This document shows positions 1-8,906 of a stretch of DNA of 64,000 nt, in pieces; position 1 is the first letter of the stretch; every line of letters begins with the position of its first letter. The translations under genes and the position numbers were made by a program. The DNA is from an uncultured Sphaerochaeta sp. (lineage in GTDB: Bacteria; Spirochaetota; Spirochaetia; Sphaerochaetales; Sphaerochaetaceae), in contig NZ_OY763408.1 in assembly GCF_963667405.1 (NCBI RefSeq), forward strand, positions 829,757 through 893,756, in the 5' to 3' direction. The notes beneath the pieces are model-generated. The model was not told the origin of the DNA, ran no database searches, and saw only the letters and a list, made by a program, of their open reading frames with translations.

Positions 1-19
1 ATGAAACAAGTTAAGTGCG

Positions 20-55
20 GTGTGGCAGGCAGGATCGTATCCTGGCGCACCACAC
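20..55. other. Stem-loop downstream of sugar-binding protein gene
   Basis: A two-tier hairpin is visible: GTGTGG (20-25) pairs with CCACAC (50-55), and inside it CAGGAT (30-35) pairs with ATCCTG (39-44) across a 3-nt loop. It lies about 40 nt past the stop codon of the leftward binding-protein gene and has no T-run. In sugar ABC operons such a hairpin often sits between the binding-protein gene and the ATPase/permease genes and stabilises the first part of the mRNA; that role is inferred. Confidence 0.4.
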
Positions 56-96
56 TGCACACATAGCGTTGTTGTGATTGAGAAATCTACAAATGC

Positions 97-1083
97 TTAC
101 CTGGTGATTACACCTTTGCCTGGATCGGCATTGATTCCCCACTTGTCGATGAGTTCATCAGAGATCGTGTCAGTGGTCAGGAGAAGTTCTTCCTGATACA
201 CGATGCCGCTCTTCATGTTTCCGCTCTTGATCCACTTGGAGATCTCAGCTGCCTGACGGGGATTGCATTGCATGTCTGCATCCCAGTAGCCGGCCTGTAC
301 GTTGCGAAGTGCAAAGCGGTTGAAGTCAAATCCGATGACCTTGACCTTGCCGTTCTTGCCATGGCTGATTCCAGCTGCTTCGAGAGCCTGGACAGCACCC
401 TGTGCCATACCATCGTTCTCTGCGTAGATGACGTTGAAATCCTTGCCTGCCGCTATAGCTGCCTCAACAACCTTACGGGCTTCTTCAAGACTCCAGCTGT
501 CTCCACCGGTTCCGTCGGCTACGATGCTGAGTTTCCCGGCTTTTGCTGCATCAAGTACGGCACCACTGCGGCCGATTTCAGCTGCAGAACCCATCTGTCC
601 GCGGATAAGGATCAGGTTGATCTTGGGAAGACCAAGACCCAGTACCCATTCCACTGCCTTTGCACCTTCATAAGCCATGTCCGACAGGAGCGCGGCCTGG
701 TAGTTGGAGCTGTCAGTATCGATTGAGCGGTCAAAAAGGATTACTTTGATACCTGCATCTTTTGCAGACTTCAAGGTGTCGTCCCATCCAGAAGCGTTGG
801 CTGCCGAAATCAGAAGATAGTCCACTCCGTCACGAATGTAACCCTTGGCGGCAGCAATCTGCTCGCTGTTGTCCATCGTGTTGGTCTGCTTGGCGTCATA
901 TCCGTTGGCTTTGGAGAACACCGTGTTCATGTCTTCCACATTGGCCTGCCTGTACCCGGATTCTTCTGGCGGCAGATTTACAATACCCACCTTGGTAAGA
1001 CCCGTTTCCGCCTGTGCTTGGGCGAACAGGGCACCTGAACCCAACATAATCAGAATCATCAAAATACCTAGAGATTTTTTCAT
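97..1083 (-). CDS. Periplasmic sugar-binding protein of an ABC transporter (YtfQ/ribose type)
   Basis: The 328-aa product starts with a signal peptide (MKK, hydrophobic core, FAQAQA cleavage region at about residue 25) followed by a type I periplasmic binding fold (Peripla_BP_4). Residues such as GWDDTLKSAKDAGIKV and LFDRSID closely resemble the galactofuranose-binding protein YtfQ of E. coli. It would deliver a pentose or hexose, perhaps in furanose form, to a membrane ABC complex whose other genes are not in the window and may lie to the left. The ATG is preceded by AAGGAGGAG at good spacing. The gene follows the lacI regulator on the same strand and lies near araA, so L-arabinose is a plausible ligand, but the ligand is not proven by the sequence. 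Confidence 0.85.
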   Translation of the reverse strand: MKKSLGILMILIMLGSGALFAQAQAETGLTKVGIVNLPPEESGYRQANVEDMNTVFSKANGYDAKQTNTMDNSEQIAAAKGYIRDGVDYLLISAANASGWDDTLKSAKDAGIKVILFDRSIDTDSSNYQAALLSDMAYEGAKAVEWVLGLGLPKINLILIRGQMGSAAEIGRSGAVLDAAKAGKLSIVADGTGGDSWSLEEARKVVEAAIAAGKDFNVIYAENDGMAQGAVQALEAAGISHGKNGKVKVIGFDFNRFALRNVQAGYWDADMQCNPRQAAEISKWIKSGNMKSGIVYQEELLLTTDTISDELIDKWGINADPGKGVITR

Positions 1084-1517
1084 GTTCTCCTCCTTTTAGG
1101 GAATCATAAAAATAGGGATGGTTGATTTGCGGCAACACCGCATCCTGTAAAAATCCTAAAGTCAGCTATGTCAGAAGTACATGAAGTATCATATTGAGTT
1201 TGGTATGTTATTTTACGCTTTCAAACCAGATCTTGGGAAAGTAGGGATAATGTTTGTTATTTTCTTGGAAACGTACATTTTCTTCCGATAGCTTATGGCC
1301 AGGTGCCCCAAGTCCAGACACTCTGGTGTCGGTGGCGATGAGCAATCGTCATTGGGGCTCTAGGCGAACAAAGCCTCTTGCCTGCATCCTGAAAAGATTC
1401 TTGTCTGGATGCTATTCTCCCGGAATGGCTGCATAGGGCTGGGGCTGGAGGCATGCACAAGTTCGGTCACGGGAAGGACGTTCCCCTGTACCTGTGAATG
1501 GTTTTGGTTGATTTCTC
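1084..1517. other. Intergenic region between binding-protein gene and lacI
   Basis: About 430 nt without a convincing gene. The end next to the binding-protein gene holds its ribosome site (AAGGAGGAG) and, on the minus strand, a possible -10 TATGAT at 1188-1193 without a clear -35, so expression may need an activator. The part from 1212 to 1517 shows no hairpin with a T-run after lacI. Small open frames here have no ribosome site and no family resemblance. Confidence 0.4.
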
Positions 1518-2552
1518 TCAGGTATTTGCGCACCAGCCCTGTTCGTCGATAAGATTCTCGGGAAGTATGACATCGATGGGGACGCATATGGTCTCCTCCG
1601 CTTCCTGACTGAGCAAGCCCTTGCGATACAGCTGGTACACTGCAGTATAGCCTTGGTACTCGGGACGCTGGCTGATCAGGCAGTCCACCGATCCTGCAAG
1701 CATTGCTTTTCGGTTCTGGGTCACCAAGTCATACCCAATCATGGTTGTCTGACTCTTGCGGCCAAGCAGCAGCACTCGCTCTGCCACCCGGTGAATCGCA
1801 TCATTGACTACGAAGATGCCTCCCAAGTCCTGATGCTCGCGATAGAAGGCATCAAGCGACTGCCCGATGTCGGCATTGGCTTGGATTTCGATTTCATATG
1901 TCTTGTACTGGCTCTTGTCAGCAAAATACTGGGCAAACCCTCTTGCTCTCTCCTTTGAGTTGTAGGCAGCGCGATAGGTTTGGATGGTTAGGAGTACTCC
2001 TCCCTTAGGATTGAGCAGGTGCATCATTCTCCCGGCAAGATAGCCTCCGCGAAACGGATTCTGCACAACGGTTGAGACGGGTTTTGTCTGGGGTAGGGGA
2101 GAGTCGATGAATGCGTAATCCACACTGTTCCTACGGCCCACCAGGGTTCTCGCTTCATCAGGAACCACTGGTGCCAGCAGAAGAGCGTCAACCTTGCGTT
2201 TGAGCAACGCATCCCCCTCCTTGAGCAAGCTCCCTTCCTGGGATCTGTCAAACTGGGCAAGATCGATACGCACCGCAAGCGGATACAACTCCTTTGCAGC
2301 TTTCAGGATGCCTTCGTAAATGAGGTTCCAGTACCCAAACTCGGAGTGCAGCTGCGGCAGCAACACTCCGATGGTGTATTGCTTGCTCAGCTTGAGGTTG
2401 CGGGCATAGGTGTTCGGCTGATATCCATAGTCGTTGACGATGGTCATGACCTTTTTTACGGTTTCTTGGGCAACCCGCCCACGATTGTGCAGGACTCTGT
2501 CCACGGTTCCGATCGATACGTTGGCGAGTTTTGCAATTTCTGATATGGTCAT
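1518..2552 (-). CDS. LacI-family transcriptional regulator
   Basis: 344 aa. Residues 1-50 form the LacI helix-turn-helix and hinge helix (TISEIAKLANVSIGTVDRVL, then HNRGRVAQETVKKV). The rest is a periplasmic-binding-protein-like effector domain (IGVLLPQLHSEFGYWNLIYEGI and onward). It should be a dimeric sugar-responsive repressor. It is divergent from araA and upstream of the binding-protein gene on the same strand. Two LacI-type palindromes lie in the 267-nt gap to araA, one next to its own -10 box and one just after the araA promoter, which predicts autoregulation and control of arabinose isomerase. The ATG has AAGGA about 11 nt upstream. The effector is inferred to be L-arabinose or a related sugar. 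Confidence 0.88.
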   Translation of the reverse strand: MTISEIAKLANVSIGTVDRVLHNRGRVAQETVKKVMTIVNDYGYQPNTYARNLKLSKQYTIGVLLPQLHSEFGYWNLIYEGILKAAKELYPLAVRIDLAQFDRSQEGSLLKEGDALLKRKVDALLLAPVVPDEARTLVGRRNSVDYAFIDSPLPQTKPVSTVVQNPFRGGYLAGRMMHLLNPKGGVLLTIQTYRAAYNSKERARGFAQYFADKSQYKTYEIEIQANADIGQSLDAFYREHQDLGGIFVVNDAIHRVAERVLLLGRKSQTTMIGYDLVTQNRKAMLAGSVDCLISQRPEYQGYTAVYQLYRKGLLSQEAEETICVPIDVILPENLIDEQGWCANT

Positions 2553-2590
2553 GCTCTTGTGAAATCCTTCAAACGTATGGCTTCGCTGAG

Positions 2591-2608
2591 TTGTTTAACG
2601 TTACCGCA
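2591..2608. promoter_or_regulatory. LacI-type operator O1 at the lacI promoter
   Basis: TTGTTTAACGTTACCGCA matches the second operator (2762-2779) at 13 of 18 positions, including the central AACGT and the CGCA end. It directly follows the -10 box of the regulator's own promoter, so a bound repressor would cover the start of lacI transcription. Confidence 0.55.
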
Positions 2609-2636
2609 AGTATAGCATATTTTCAACAATTGTCTA
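2609..2636 (-). promoter_or_regulatory. Promoter of the LacI-family gene
   Basis: On the minus strand TAGACA (-35, 2631-2636), a 16-nt spacer and TATACT (-10, 2609-2614) lie about 57 nt before the ATG. Both hexamers differ from the sigma-70 consensus by one base. Confidence 0.6.
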
Positions 2637-2721
2637 TTAGGGGAAAAAACAACTTTTGTCAGTGTATATCAGTATGAAACGATGTTTAAAGAGGCATTTT
2701 TGCAGAATCTGCATTCTCCAC

Positions 2722-2750
2722 TTGACAGACAGGCGTTCGCATTGGAAAAT
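2722..2750 (+). promoter_or_regulatory. araA promoter
   Basis: TTGACA (2722-2727), a 17-nt spacer and GAAAAT (2745-2750). Transcription would begin near 2757, immediately before operator O2, an arrangement that lets the repressor block initiation. Confidence 0.6.
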
Positions 2751-2761
2751 GAATTCAGTGA

Positions 2762-2779
2762 TGCGTTAACGTAAACGCA
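2762..2779. promoter_or_regulatory. LacI-type operator O2 before araA
   Basis: TGCGTTAACGTAAACGCA is an 18-bp palindrome with one mismatched pair and the central CG typical of LacI-family operators. It lies just downstream of the predicted araA start point and about 40 nt before the ATG. Confidence 0.65.
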
Positions 2780-2819
2780 CGAGTGTTTGTTAGATTTTCT
2801 TGCAAAGAGGGAGAAGAAG

Positions 2820-4304
2820 ATGCAGAGAAAACCAATAGGATCCTACGAATTCTGGTTCGTGGTGGGATCTCAGTTCTTGTACGGTGAGGATACCCTTGCT
2901 GAAGTTGCACGCCATGCACAGCTTATGGCGGAGGGACTCAACAATTCGCACAGACTTCCCTGCAAAGTGGTCTACAAGACAACTGTGAAAACACCTGCAG
3001 AGATAGAGAGTTGCATCAAGCAAGCAAATTATGATGATAGCTGCGCAGGCATCATCACTTGGATGCATACGTTCTCACCCTCCAAAATGTGGATCAACGG
3101 GCTCAATCTTCTGCAGAAACCATACTGCCATTTGCACACGCAGTTCAATCGTTTGATCCCCGATACAGAAATCGATATGGACTTCATGAATCTCAACCAG
3201 TCGGCCCATGGCGATCGCGAGCATGCGTTCATTGCTGCACGCATGCGCATTGGACGCAAGATCATCTCAGGGTTCTGGGAAGAGGAAGATGTTCAGCTTG
3301 AACTCGCCATGTGGATGCGATCGGCAGTAGGGGCCGTAGAGAGCCGAGTGATGAAAGTCATGCGCTTTGGTGACAATATGCGCAACGTGGCTGTTACGGA
3401 AGGTGACAAGGTCGAGGTGCAGATGCAACTTGGCTGGCAGGTCAATACCTGGGGGGTCGGAGATCTCATTTCCGTGCTTGAACAGGTCACCGATGAGCAG
3501 GTCGAAGCGCAGATGGAAGCGTACCGCTCCCGCTATGATTTCGCAACCAAGGATATGGAAACGGTACGTTACCAGGCACGGGAAGAAGTGGCCATGCGCT
3601 TGTTCCTTGAAAAAGAAGGAGCCCAGGCGTTCTCCAATACATTTGAAGATCTTCAGCAGATGCGCCAGCTGCCTGGCCTTGCAAGTCAGGACCTCATGAG
3701 AGAGGGCTATGGCTATGGTGGAGAAGGGGACTGGAAAGTCAGTGCCATGACCAGCCTGATCAAGCGGATGACCGAAGGCATGAAGGGTGGCACGACCTTC
3801 ATGGAAGACTATACCTATCATATGGAAAAGGGAAACGAGCTCTCCCTTGGCGCACATATGCTGGAAATCTGCCCATCCATCACCACAGAGAAAGCTCGGG
3901 TTGAAGTACACGAATTGGGTATCGGGGGGAAAGAACCTCCTGCCCGCCTGGTTTTTGAAGGACATCCGGGGAAGGCAATCCTCGCTTCCATGGTCGATAT
4001 GGGTGGAAGGGTGAGACTCATTGTCAATGAGATTGAGGTCGTAAAGCCGATTTACCGTATGCCCAAGCTTCCCGTGGCACGGGTGATGTGGCGTCCTGAG
4101 CCGGATCTCAACACGGCAGCAAAGCTATGGATGATGGCGGGGGGCGCTCACCATGCAACCCTCAGTTACGATGCAACTGCACAGATGCTGGAAGATTGGT
4201 GTGAGATCATGGGGATCGAGTTTGTCCACATCAACAAGGAGACAACTGTTTCTTCCCTGAAGCAACAGCTTTTCCTCTCTGATTTGGCTTGGAAGCTTCG
4301 CTAA
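2820..4304 (+). CDS. araA: L-arabinose isomerase
   Basis: 494 aa, against about 500 for the E. coli enzyme. It converts L-arabinose to L-ribulose in the cytoplasm using a divalent metal. The start YEFWFVVGSQFLYG, the segment MHTFSPSKMWINGL, the FNRLIPDTEIDMDFMNLNQS region and the HMLEICPSI motif are hallmark AraA stretches. The frame is open upstream to a TTG at 2787, but the ATG at 2820 has AGGGAG about 8 nt before it and gives the family N-terminus MQRKPIGSYEFWFV. It is transcribed away from lacI under a promoter/operator pair and faces the kinase gene across a shared terminator. No L-ribulose-5-phosphate 4-epimerase gene is seen in the window. Confidence 0.97.
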   Translation: MQRKPIGSYEFWFVVGSQFLYGEDTLAEVARHAQLMAEGLNNSHRLPCKVVYKTTVKTPAEIESCIKQANYDDSCAGIITWMHTFSPSKMWINGLNLLQKPYCHLHTQFNRLIPDTEIDMDFMNLNQSAHGDREHAFIAARMRIGRKIISGFWEEEDVQLELAMWMRSAVGAVESRVMKVMRFGDNMRNVAVTEGDKVEVQMQLGWQVNTWGVGDLISVLEQVTDEQVEAQMEAYRSRYDFATKDMETVRYQAREEVAMRLFLEKEGAQAFSNTFEDLQQMRQLPGLASQDLMREGYGYGGEGDWKVSAMTSLIKRMTEGMKGGTTFMEDYTYHMEKGNELSLGAHMLEICPSITTEKARVEVHELGIGGKEPPARLVFEGHPGKAILASMVDMGGRVRLIVNEIEVVKPIYRMPKLPVARVMWRPEPDLNTAAKLWMMAGGAHHATLSYDATAQMLEDWCEIMGIEFVHINKETTVSSLKQQLFLSDLAWKLR

Positions 4305-4325
4305 AAGCTCCCAGTATATCCTTGC

Positions 4326-4366
4326 AAAACAACCGGCCAGCTCGAAAGAACTGGCCGGTTGTCTTT
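4326..4366. terminator. Bidirectional terminator between araA and the kinase gene
   Basis: A perfect 12-bp stem: ACAACCGGCCAG (4329-4340) with CTGGCCGGTTGT (4351-4362) and a 10-nt loop. AAA flanks it on the left and CTTT on the right, so it can end transcripts from both convergent genes. Confidence 0.85.
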
Positions 4367-4386
4367 GATGCTCTTCTGGATGCAAA

Positions 4387-5988
4387 TCAGCTGAGAGCCG
4401 TGATTGCTGCATGCAAGAGGGGAAGCCCATCCTTGTAGCGCTTGAGGAAGACATTGAAGCCATCGATATCTTCCTTGGTAGGAGCAATGGTCGACTTCTC
4501 TGCACTGGCAAAAACCTCTTTGGCAAGATAGTCTGAAAGACTCAGTCCCTGCTTGTGCACGAGATAGGAAGCAAGCAAGGCAATGCCCCATGCTCCACCT
4601 TCACCTGCGGTCTTCAGCGTAGAGATCGGGGTGTGCAGTGCACTTGCCATCATCTTCTGTCCGACTTCAGCGGTTTTGAAGAAGCCGCCATGCCCGTTGA
4701 TGGAATCAATCTGCACGTGTTCCTGTTCAAAAAGGATATCCATGCCGATGCGCAGCACTCCCAAGGCGGTGAAGAGCTGTGAACGCATGAAATTTGCAAG
4801 GGTGAAGGAATTCTTGGTCTCACGGACAAAGAGCGGGCGTCCCTCATTGAGATCGGTCATCGTTTCTCCGCTCAGATAGTTGTAGCTGAGAAGCCCTCCG
4901 CAGTCAGGATCACCTTCGAGAGCCTTGTAGAGCAACTTGTCGTAGAGGGCACCCTTTTTCATACTGAACCCGACCGTATCCAGAACTTCAGAGAAGAGGC
5001 GCATCCATTGGTCGTACTCGCCGGTACAGTTGTTTCCATGGGCCATGGCAACAAGCGATCCATCGGGTGTGGTGACCAGGTCGATGAACTTGTTGTAGCT
5101 TTTCGAAAGCGGTTTCTCCAGTACGATCATGGCAAAGACCGAGGTCCCTGCCGATACGTTGCCTGTTCGCTGTGCCACACTGTTGGTGGCGACCATACCG
5201 GTTCCTGCATCCCCTTCAGGGGGACAGAGAGGAATACCGGATTCAAGCTCGCCGCTTGGATCGAGCAGACGTGCCCCTTCCGGGGTAAGCGTTCCGGCCT
5301 CTTCCCCTGCATTGAGAATGGAAGGGAGAATCGTGCCAAGGTCCCAGTTGTACTGGGAGGCAGCAACCTTGTCGGCAAATTTGGCAAGCATCGTGCTGTC
5401 ATAGTATTGTGAGGCAGTATCGATGGGGAACATACCAGAGGCATCACCGATACCCAAGACTTTCTTGCCTGTAAGTTTGTAATGCACATATCCAGAAAGT
5501 GTGGTCAGGAATCCGAGATCTTTGACATGGGGTTCCTGGTTGAGCATGGCCTGATAGAGATGGGAAATGGACCATCGTTCGGGAACCGGGTAGTCGAACA
5601 GCTCACTGAGTTGTTCGGCTGCCGCACTGGTCATGGTATTTCGCCAGGTACGGAAGGGGACCAGAAGATTGTCCTCCGAGTCGAAGGCGAGGTATCCATG
5701 CATCATGGCACTTATCCCCATGGCTTGCATGCGTTTGAGCTGGACAGCATATTTGGTTTGTACATCATGTTTCAGCTCAGAGAAGCAGGCGGAAATACCT
5801 TTCCATACGTCATCAAGTGCATACGTCCAGATACCATCGAGCAGGGAATTTTCCCAGTCATGGCCCCCTTGGGCAATAACCTCGTTCTCTGAGTTTATGA
5901 GAATTGCCTTGATCCTGGTGGAACCAAGTTCAATTCCCAGGACGGTTTGCCCCTCCTGGATTTCTTGGATGAGTCTCTTTTGGTCCAT
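4387..5988 (-). CDS. FGGY-family carbohydrate kinase, probable L-ribulokinase
   Basis: 533 aa. The N-terminal ATPase half begins [16 protein letters not shown] (phosphate-binding motif of FGGY kinases); the C-terminal half contains [16 protein letters not shown] and [16 protein letters not shown], matching FGGY_C. It would phosphorylate L-ribulose from AraA. It belongs to the shorter ribulokinase type often annotated only as FGGY kinase, not the 566-aa E. coli AraB type, so the substrate rests mainly on its place next to araA. The ATG is preceded by AAAGGAGC. The 5' region holds GTAAACGCA (minus strand), identical to one half of operator O2, which hints at shared control. Confidence 0.82.
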   Translation of the reverse strand: MDQKRLIQEIQEGQTVLGIELGSTRIKAILINSENEVIAQGGHDWENSLLDGIWTYALDDVWKGISACFSELKHDVQTKYAVQLKRMQAMGISAMMHGYLAFDSEDNLLVPFRTWRNTMTSAAAEQLSELFDYPVPERWSISHLYQAMLNQEPHVKDLGFLTTLSGYVHYKLTGKKVLGIGDASGMFPIDTASQYYDSTMLAKFADKVAASQYNWDLGTILPSILNAGEEAGTLTPEGARLLDPSGELESGIPLCPPEGDAGTGMVATNSVAQRTGNVSAGTSVFAMIVLEKPLSKSYNKFIDLVTTPDGSLVAMAHGNNCTGEYDQWMRLFSEVLDTVGFSMKKGALYDKLLYKALEGDPDCGGLLSYNYLSGETMTDLNEGRPLFVRETKNSFTLANFMRSQLFTALGVLRIGMDILFEQEHVQIDSINGHGGFFKTAEVGQKMMASALHTPISTLKTAGEGGAWGIALLASYLVHKQGLSLSDYLAKEVFASAEKSTIAPTKEDIDGFNVFLKRYKDGLPLLHAAITALS

Positions 5989-6030
5989 TCATTGCTCCTT
6001 TCTGCGTTTACTGGTGTTCTCTGAAAAACG

Positions 6031-6060
6031 GAAAAACGGGAGAATTGGATTCTCCCGTTG
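6031..6060 (-). terminator. Terminator after glgC
   Basis: A perfect 11-bp stem AACGGGAGAAT (6035-6045) with ATTCTCCCGTT (6049-6059) and a 3-nt loop. On the minus strand it continues into TTTTTC, so it ends the glgA-glgC transcript before the kinase gene. Confidence 0.85.
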
Positions 6061-6081
6061 AAATACACAGTACCTTACGGC

Positions 6082-7377
6082 CTACAAGACAGTTCCATTC
6101 TTGATCACCGCATTCTTGTTGATGATGATGATGCCATCATGGATGGAGTACATCGCGTAATCCCCTTCTTCACGAGGGATGTCATCGATACCGATCCGGC
6201 ACCCATCTCCGATGCGTGCATTCTGGTCAATGATAGCCCTGCGTATGATGGTTCCCCTTCCGATGCCGATGTTCGGTACCCCACGTTTGGCATTCTCCGC
6301 CTTTTGCTCCTCCGTTTCATAGAAGGAAGCTCCCATGCAGTAGACGCCATCGAGGGAAGCTCCTGATTCGATCAGGGTGCGGACACCGATGATGGAGTTG
6401 ACGATGTAGGCGTTGGTAATGATCGATCCCTCACTGGTAAGGGAACTGGAGATGTTGCAGAAGTTCACCTTGGTCGCAGGCAGATGTCTGCGGTGAGTGT
6501 AGATGGGCATCTGCTCATCGTAGAAATTGAACTGCGGATTGATGGAAGCCAAATCAAGGTTGGTTTCATAGAAAGCCTTGATTGTTCCGATATCCTCCCA
6601 GAATCCATCAAAGAGATAGGTTGCCACCCGTCTGTGCTTGATTACATCGGGGATGATTTCCTTGCCGAAGTCGGTCTTGTCATTGTTCAGCACCTCTTCC
6701 ATGGTCTTGGCATTGAAGATGTAGATACCCATGCTTGCAAGATACTCATTGGAAGCATCGACATGCTTTTTCAGGGAGTTGAACATGTACGAGTCGGGGA
6801 CCTTGAACTCGCTTATATCCAGATCATTGGCAGGCTTTTCATAGAAGTTGGTAAGAATGCCTTCCTCATCACAGCCGATGATGCCAAGCCCTGTGGCCTG
6901 TTCCCTGCTGATGGGTTTTGACGCGATGGTCAGCTCGGCCTTGCTCTCGATATGGCGGTCGAGCATGCTCTTGAGATCCATGCGGTAGAGCTGATCACCA
7001 CTGAGGATGATGTAGTAGTCAGCATTCTGGTCATGGAAATGCTTGAGGTTCTTGCGCACCGCATCAGCTGTTCCCTGATACCAGGTATCAGTCTGGTTTG
7101 TTTGCTCTGCTGCCAGGATCTCAACGAACCCGTTTGAGAAGGTATCGAAGATATAGGTGTTTGAGATGTGGTTGTGCAGGGAAGCCGAGTTGAACTGGGT
7201 CAGGATATAGATCTGCCTGATTCCGCTGTTGATGCAATTTGAAATGGGAATATCCACCAAACGGTATTTTCCAGCAAAGGGCACTGCAGGTTTTGCACGG
7301 TCCATGGTCAAGGGGTACAAACGAGTCCCTTTCCCTCCGCCAAGTACAATAGCGATTGCCTTTTCTTTCAGACGCAT
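6082..7377 (-). CDS. glgC: Glucose-1-phosphate adenylyltransferase
   Basis: 431 aa. It makes ADP-glucose from ATP and glucose 1-phosphate, the committed step of bacterial glycogen synthesis. The N-terminal nucleotidyltransferase domain shows VLGGGKGTRLYPLTMDRAKP, FAGKYRLVDIPISNCINSG and LSGDQLYRMD. The C-terminal third is a left-handed beta-helix region rich in I/V-G repeats (IGVRTLIESGASLDG and onward). Its start overlaps the end of glgA by 10 nt, and AAGGGGG precedes the ATG, so the two genes form one operon with glgA first. Confidence 0.96.
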   Translation of the reverse strand: MRLKEKAIAIVLGGGKGTRLYPLTMDRAKPAVPFAGKYRLVDIPISNCINSGIRQIYILTQFNSASLHNHISNTYIFDTFSNGFVEILAAEQTNQTDTWYQGTADAVRKNLKHFHDQNADYYIILSGDQLYRMDLKSMLDRHIESKAELTIASKPISREQATGLGIIGCDEEGILTNFYEKPANDLDISEFKVPDSYMFNSLKKHVDASNEYLASMGIYIFNAKTMEEVLNNDKTDFGKEIIPDVIKHRRVATYLFDGFWEDIGTIKAFYETNLDLASINPQFNFYDEQMPIYTHRRHLPATKVNFCNISSSLTSEGSIITNAYIVNSIIGVRTLIESGASLDGVYCMGASFYETEEQKAENAKRGVPNIGIGRGTIIRRAIIDQNARIGDGCRIGIDDIPREEGDYAMYSIHDGIIIINKNAVIKNGTVL

Positions 7378-8834
7378 ACGTAATTCCCCCTTATGCTGGA
7401 TTCATATAATGCCAAATACGAATGGGCCGAACGTTGCCACGTACTGTCCCACTGCATACATCGAGTGCGAATCTCATTCATGGATTTCTGTCCTTTCCGA
7501 TACCAAGCCAGTGAACGTTCCACTGCCTCCAGTATACCATGCCCACTCATCTGTTCAAAGAGGATTCCGGTTCCCTCTTCCGGGTTCTCATCCAGGTCGA
7601 TGATGCTGTCCGCCAACCCTCCGGTTCTCCTGGCAACCGGTAGGGTGCCATACCGAAGGCTGTAGAGCTGGTTCAGACCGCAGGGCTCATAGCGGCTGGG
7701 CATCAAAAAGAAGTCTGCACCAGCTTCGAGCAAATGGGCTGCCCGATTGCTGAAGAGAATGTTCACCGAAAGGTTCGGATGATTCTTTCCGATCTCGACC
7801 AGCTTTTTCTCCAGCGTATGGTCACCGGTTCCCACAATGATCATCTGCATGCGTTGCTCGGTGAGCATGCGTTCCAAAGCACAAGGCGAGCCCTCCAGCA
7901 GTTCCACGAAGCCCTTTTGCTCAGCAAGCCGGCTTATCATGGCAAAGAGGGGGATGCTTGCATCCACCTCAAGGGAGAATTCTGCTTGTATCTCAGCCTT
8001 GGTCAACTCCTTGCCGTCAAGATTTTCGGCACTGAAGTGATGGGTGAGGAATGCATCTGTTTCAGGATTCCACTCTTCATGATCAATCCCGTTGATGATA
8101 CCGTTCAGTTGATCGTTCCGTTCCGAGAGCAAGCCTTCAAGATGGCAACCAAACTCTTGGGTTTGGATCTCCTTGGCATAGGTGGGACTGACGGTTGTCA
8201 GCAAATCTGCAAACTCCAGGCCGGTCTTGAGCATGTTGGTCCGCTTGTTTGCTCTCTCTCCACTGAACATCCTCTCTTCGGGCATGATGTCGGTACCAAG
8301 CAGTTCCAGACGGGAGAACTCTCCTTGGTATGCAAGATTATGGATGGTCATCATGCTGCGTGTCTTGCCAAAGAAAGGGTCCTGCTCGGTTTTGAGCAGG
8401 TAGGGGACAAAGCCAGTGGTCCAGTCATGGCAGTGAATTACATCAGGCTTCCAGTCCAGTGCCTTGCACAGGGCCAATACGGCCTTGTTCAGTAGGGCGA
8501 AGCGCCTGAGATTGTCACAGTACGGGGTGAAGGAGGTATCACCATAGATGCCCTTGCGGGCGGTGAAGTAGGGATGGCGAAGAAAATAATAGGTCACCTT
8601 GTTCAGCGTTGTCTCACTGAAGGTGACCAGCTCTTCACCGCCGAGCAACGGCAGTTCAAGCGTAACCGGCAACTCAGTGAAGGATGAGCTTTCGCCACTT
8701 CCATACAAAGGAAGGAGCACCCGTACATCCTCACCAAGTGAGGCGAGGGCAGTCGAAAGTGCACCCACTACGTCTGCAAGCCCTCCCGATTTGGAAAAGG
8801 GTACAGATTCACTGGATACCATGCATATATTCAT
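7368..8834 (-). CDS. glgA: Glycogen synthase (ADP-glucose)
   Basis: 488 aa, GT5 family. It transfers glucose from ADP-glucose to growing alpha-1,4-glucan. The start MNICMVSSESVPFSKSGGLA carries the KxGGL nucleotide-sugar site; residues around 370-410 carry the C-terminal donor motif (MPSRYEPCGLNQLYSLRYGT). There is no Shine-Dalgarno sequence before the ATG. Instead a -10 box TCTAAT ends 6 nt before it, so the mRNA probably starts at or next to the AUG. The gene heads a glgA-glgC operon. Confidence 0.96.
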   Translation of the reverse strand: MNICMVSSESVPFSKSGGLADVVGALSTALASLGEDVRVLLPLYGSGESSSFTELPVTLELPLLGGEELVTFSETTLNKVTYYFLRHPYFTARKGIYGDTSFTPYCDNLRRFALLNKAVLALCKALDWKPDVIHCHDWTTGFVPYLLKTEQDPFFGKTRSMMTIHNLAYQGEFSRLELLGTDIMPEERMFSGERANKRTNMLKTGLEFADLLTTVSPTYAKEIQTQEFGCHLEGLLSERNDQLNGIINGIDHEEWNPETDAFLTHHFSAENLDGKELTKAEIQAEFSLEVDASIPLFAMISRLAEQKGFVELLEGSPCALERMLTEQRMQMIIVGTGDHTLEKKLVEIGKNHPNLSVNILFSNRAAHLLEAGADFFLMPSRYEPCGLNQLYSLRYGTLPVARRTGGLADSIIDLDENPEEGTGILFEQMSGHGILEAVERSLAWYRKGQKSMNEIRTRCMQWDSTWQRSAHSYLALYESSIRGNYVCV

Positions 8835-8840
8835 GGCTCA

Positions 8841-8870
8841 ATTAGAACACTAACGACCTGCCATCGTCAA
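8841..8870 (-). promoter_or_regulatory. glgA promoter, predicted leaderless start
   Basis: On the minus strand TTGACG (8865-8870), an 18-nt spacer and TCTAAT (8841-8846), followed by only 6 nt and then the glgA ATG. Each hexamer is one base from the sigma-70 consensus. The usual initiation distance puts +1 at the start codon. Confidence 0.55.
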
Positions 8871-8879
8871 GGAGAAATG

Positions 8880-8898
8880 TGTGATATATAAGATCACA
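8880..8898. other. Short hairpin between trxB and glgA
   Basis: TGTGAT (8880-8885) and ATCACA (8893-8898) are inverted around 7 nt. It lies just past the trxB stop codon and may be a weak terminator of the tsaE-tsaB-trxB transcript; there is no long T-run. Confidence 0.3.
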
Positions 8899-8906
8899 TC
8901 CCTTAT

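Noticed and set aside
8880..8898. CRP-like site (TGTGA...TCACA) near glgA
   Set aside because: The half sites are 9 nt apart and not 6, and the place fits a weak hairpin after trxB better.
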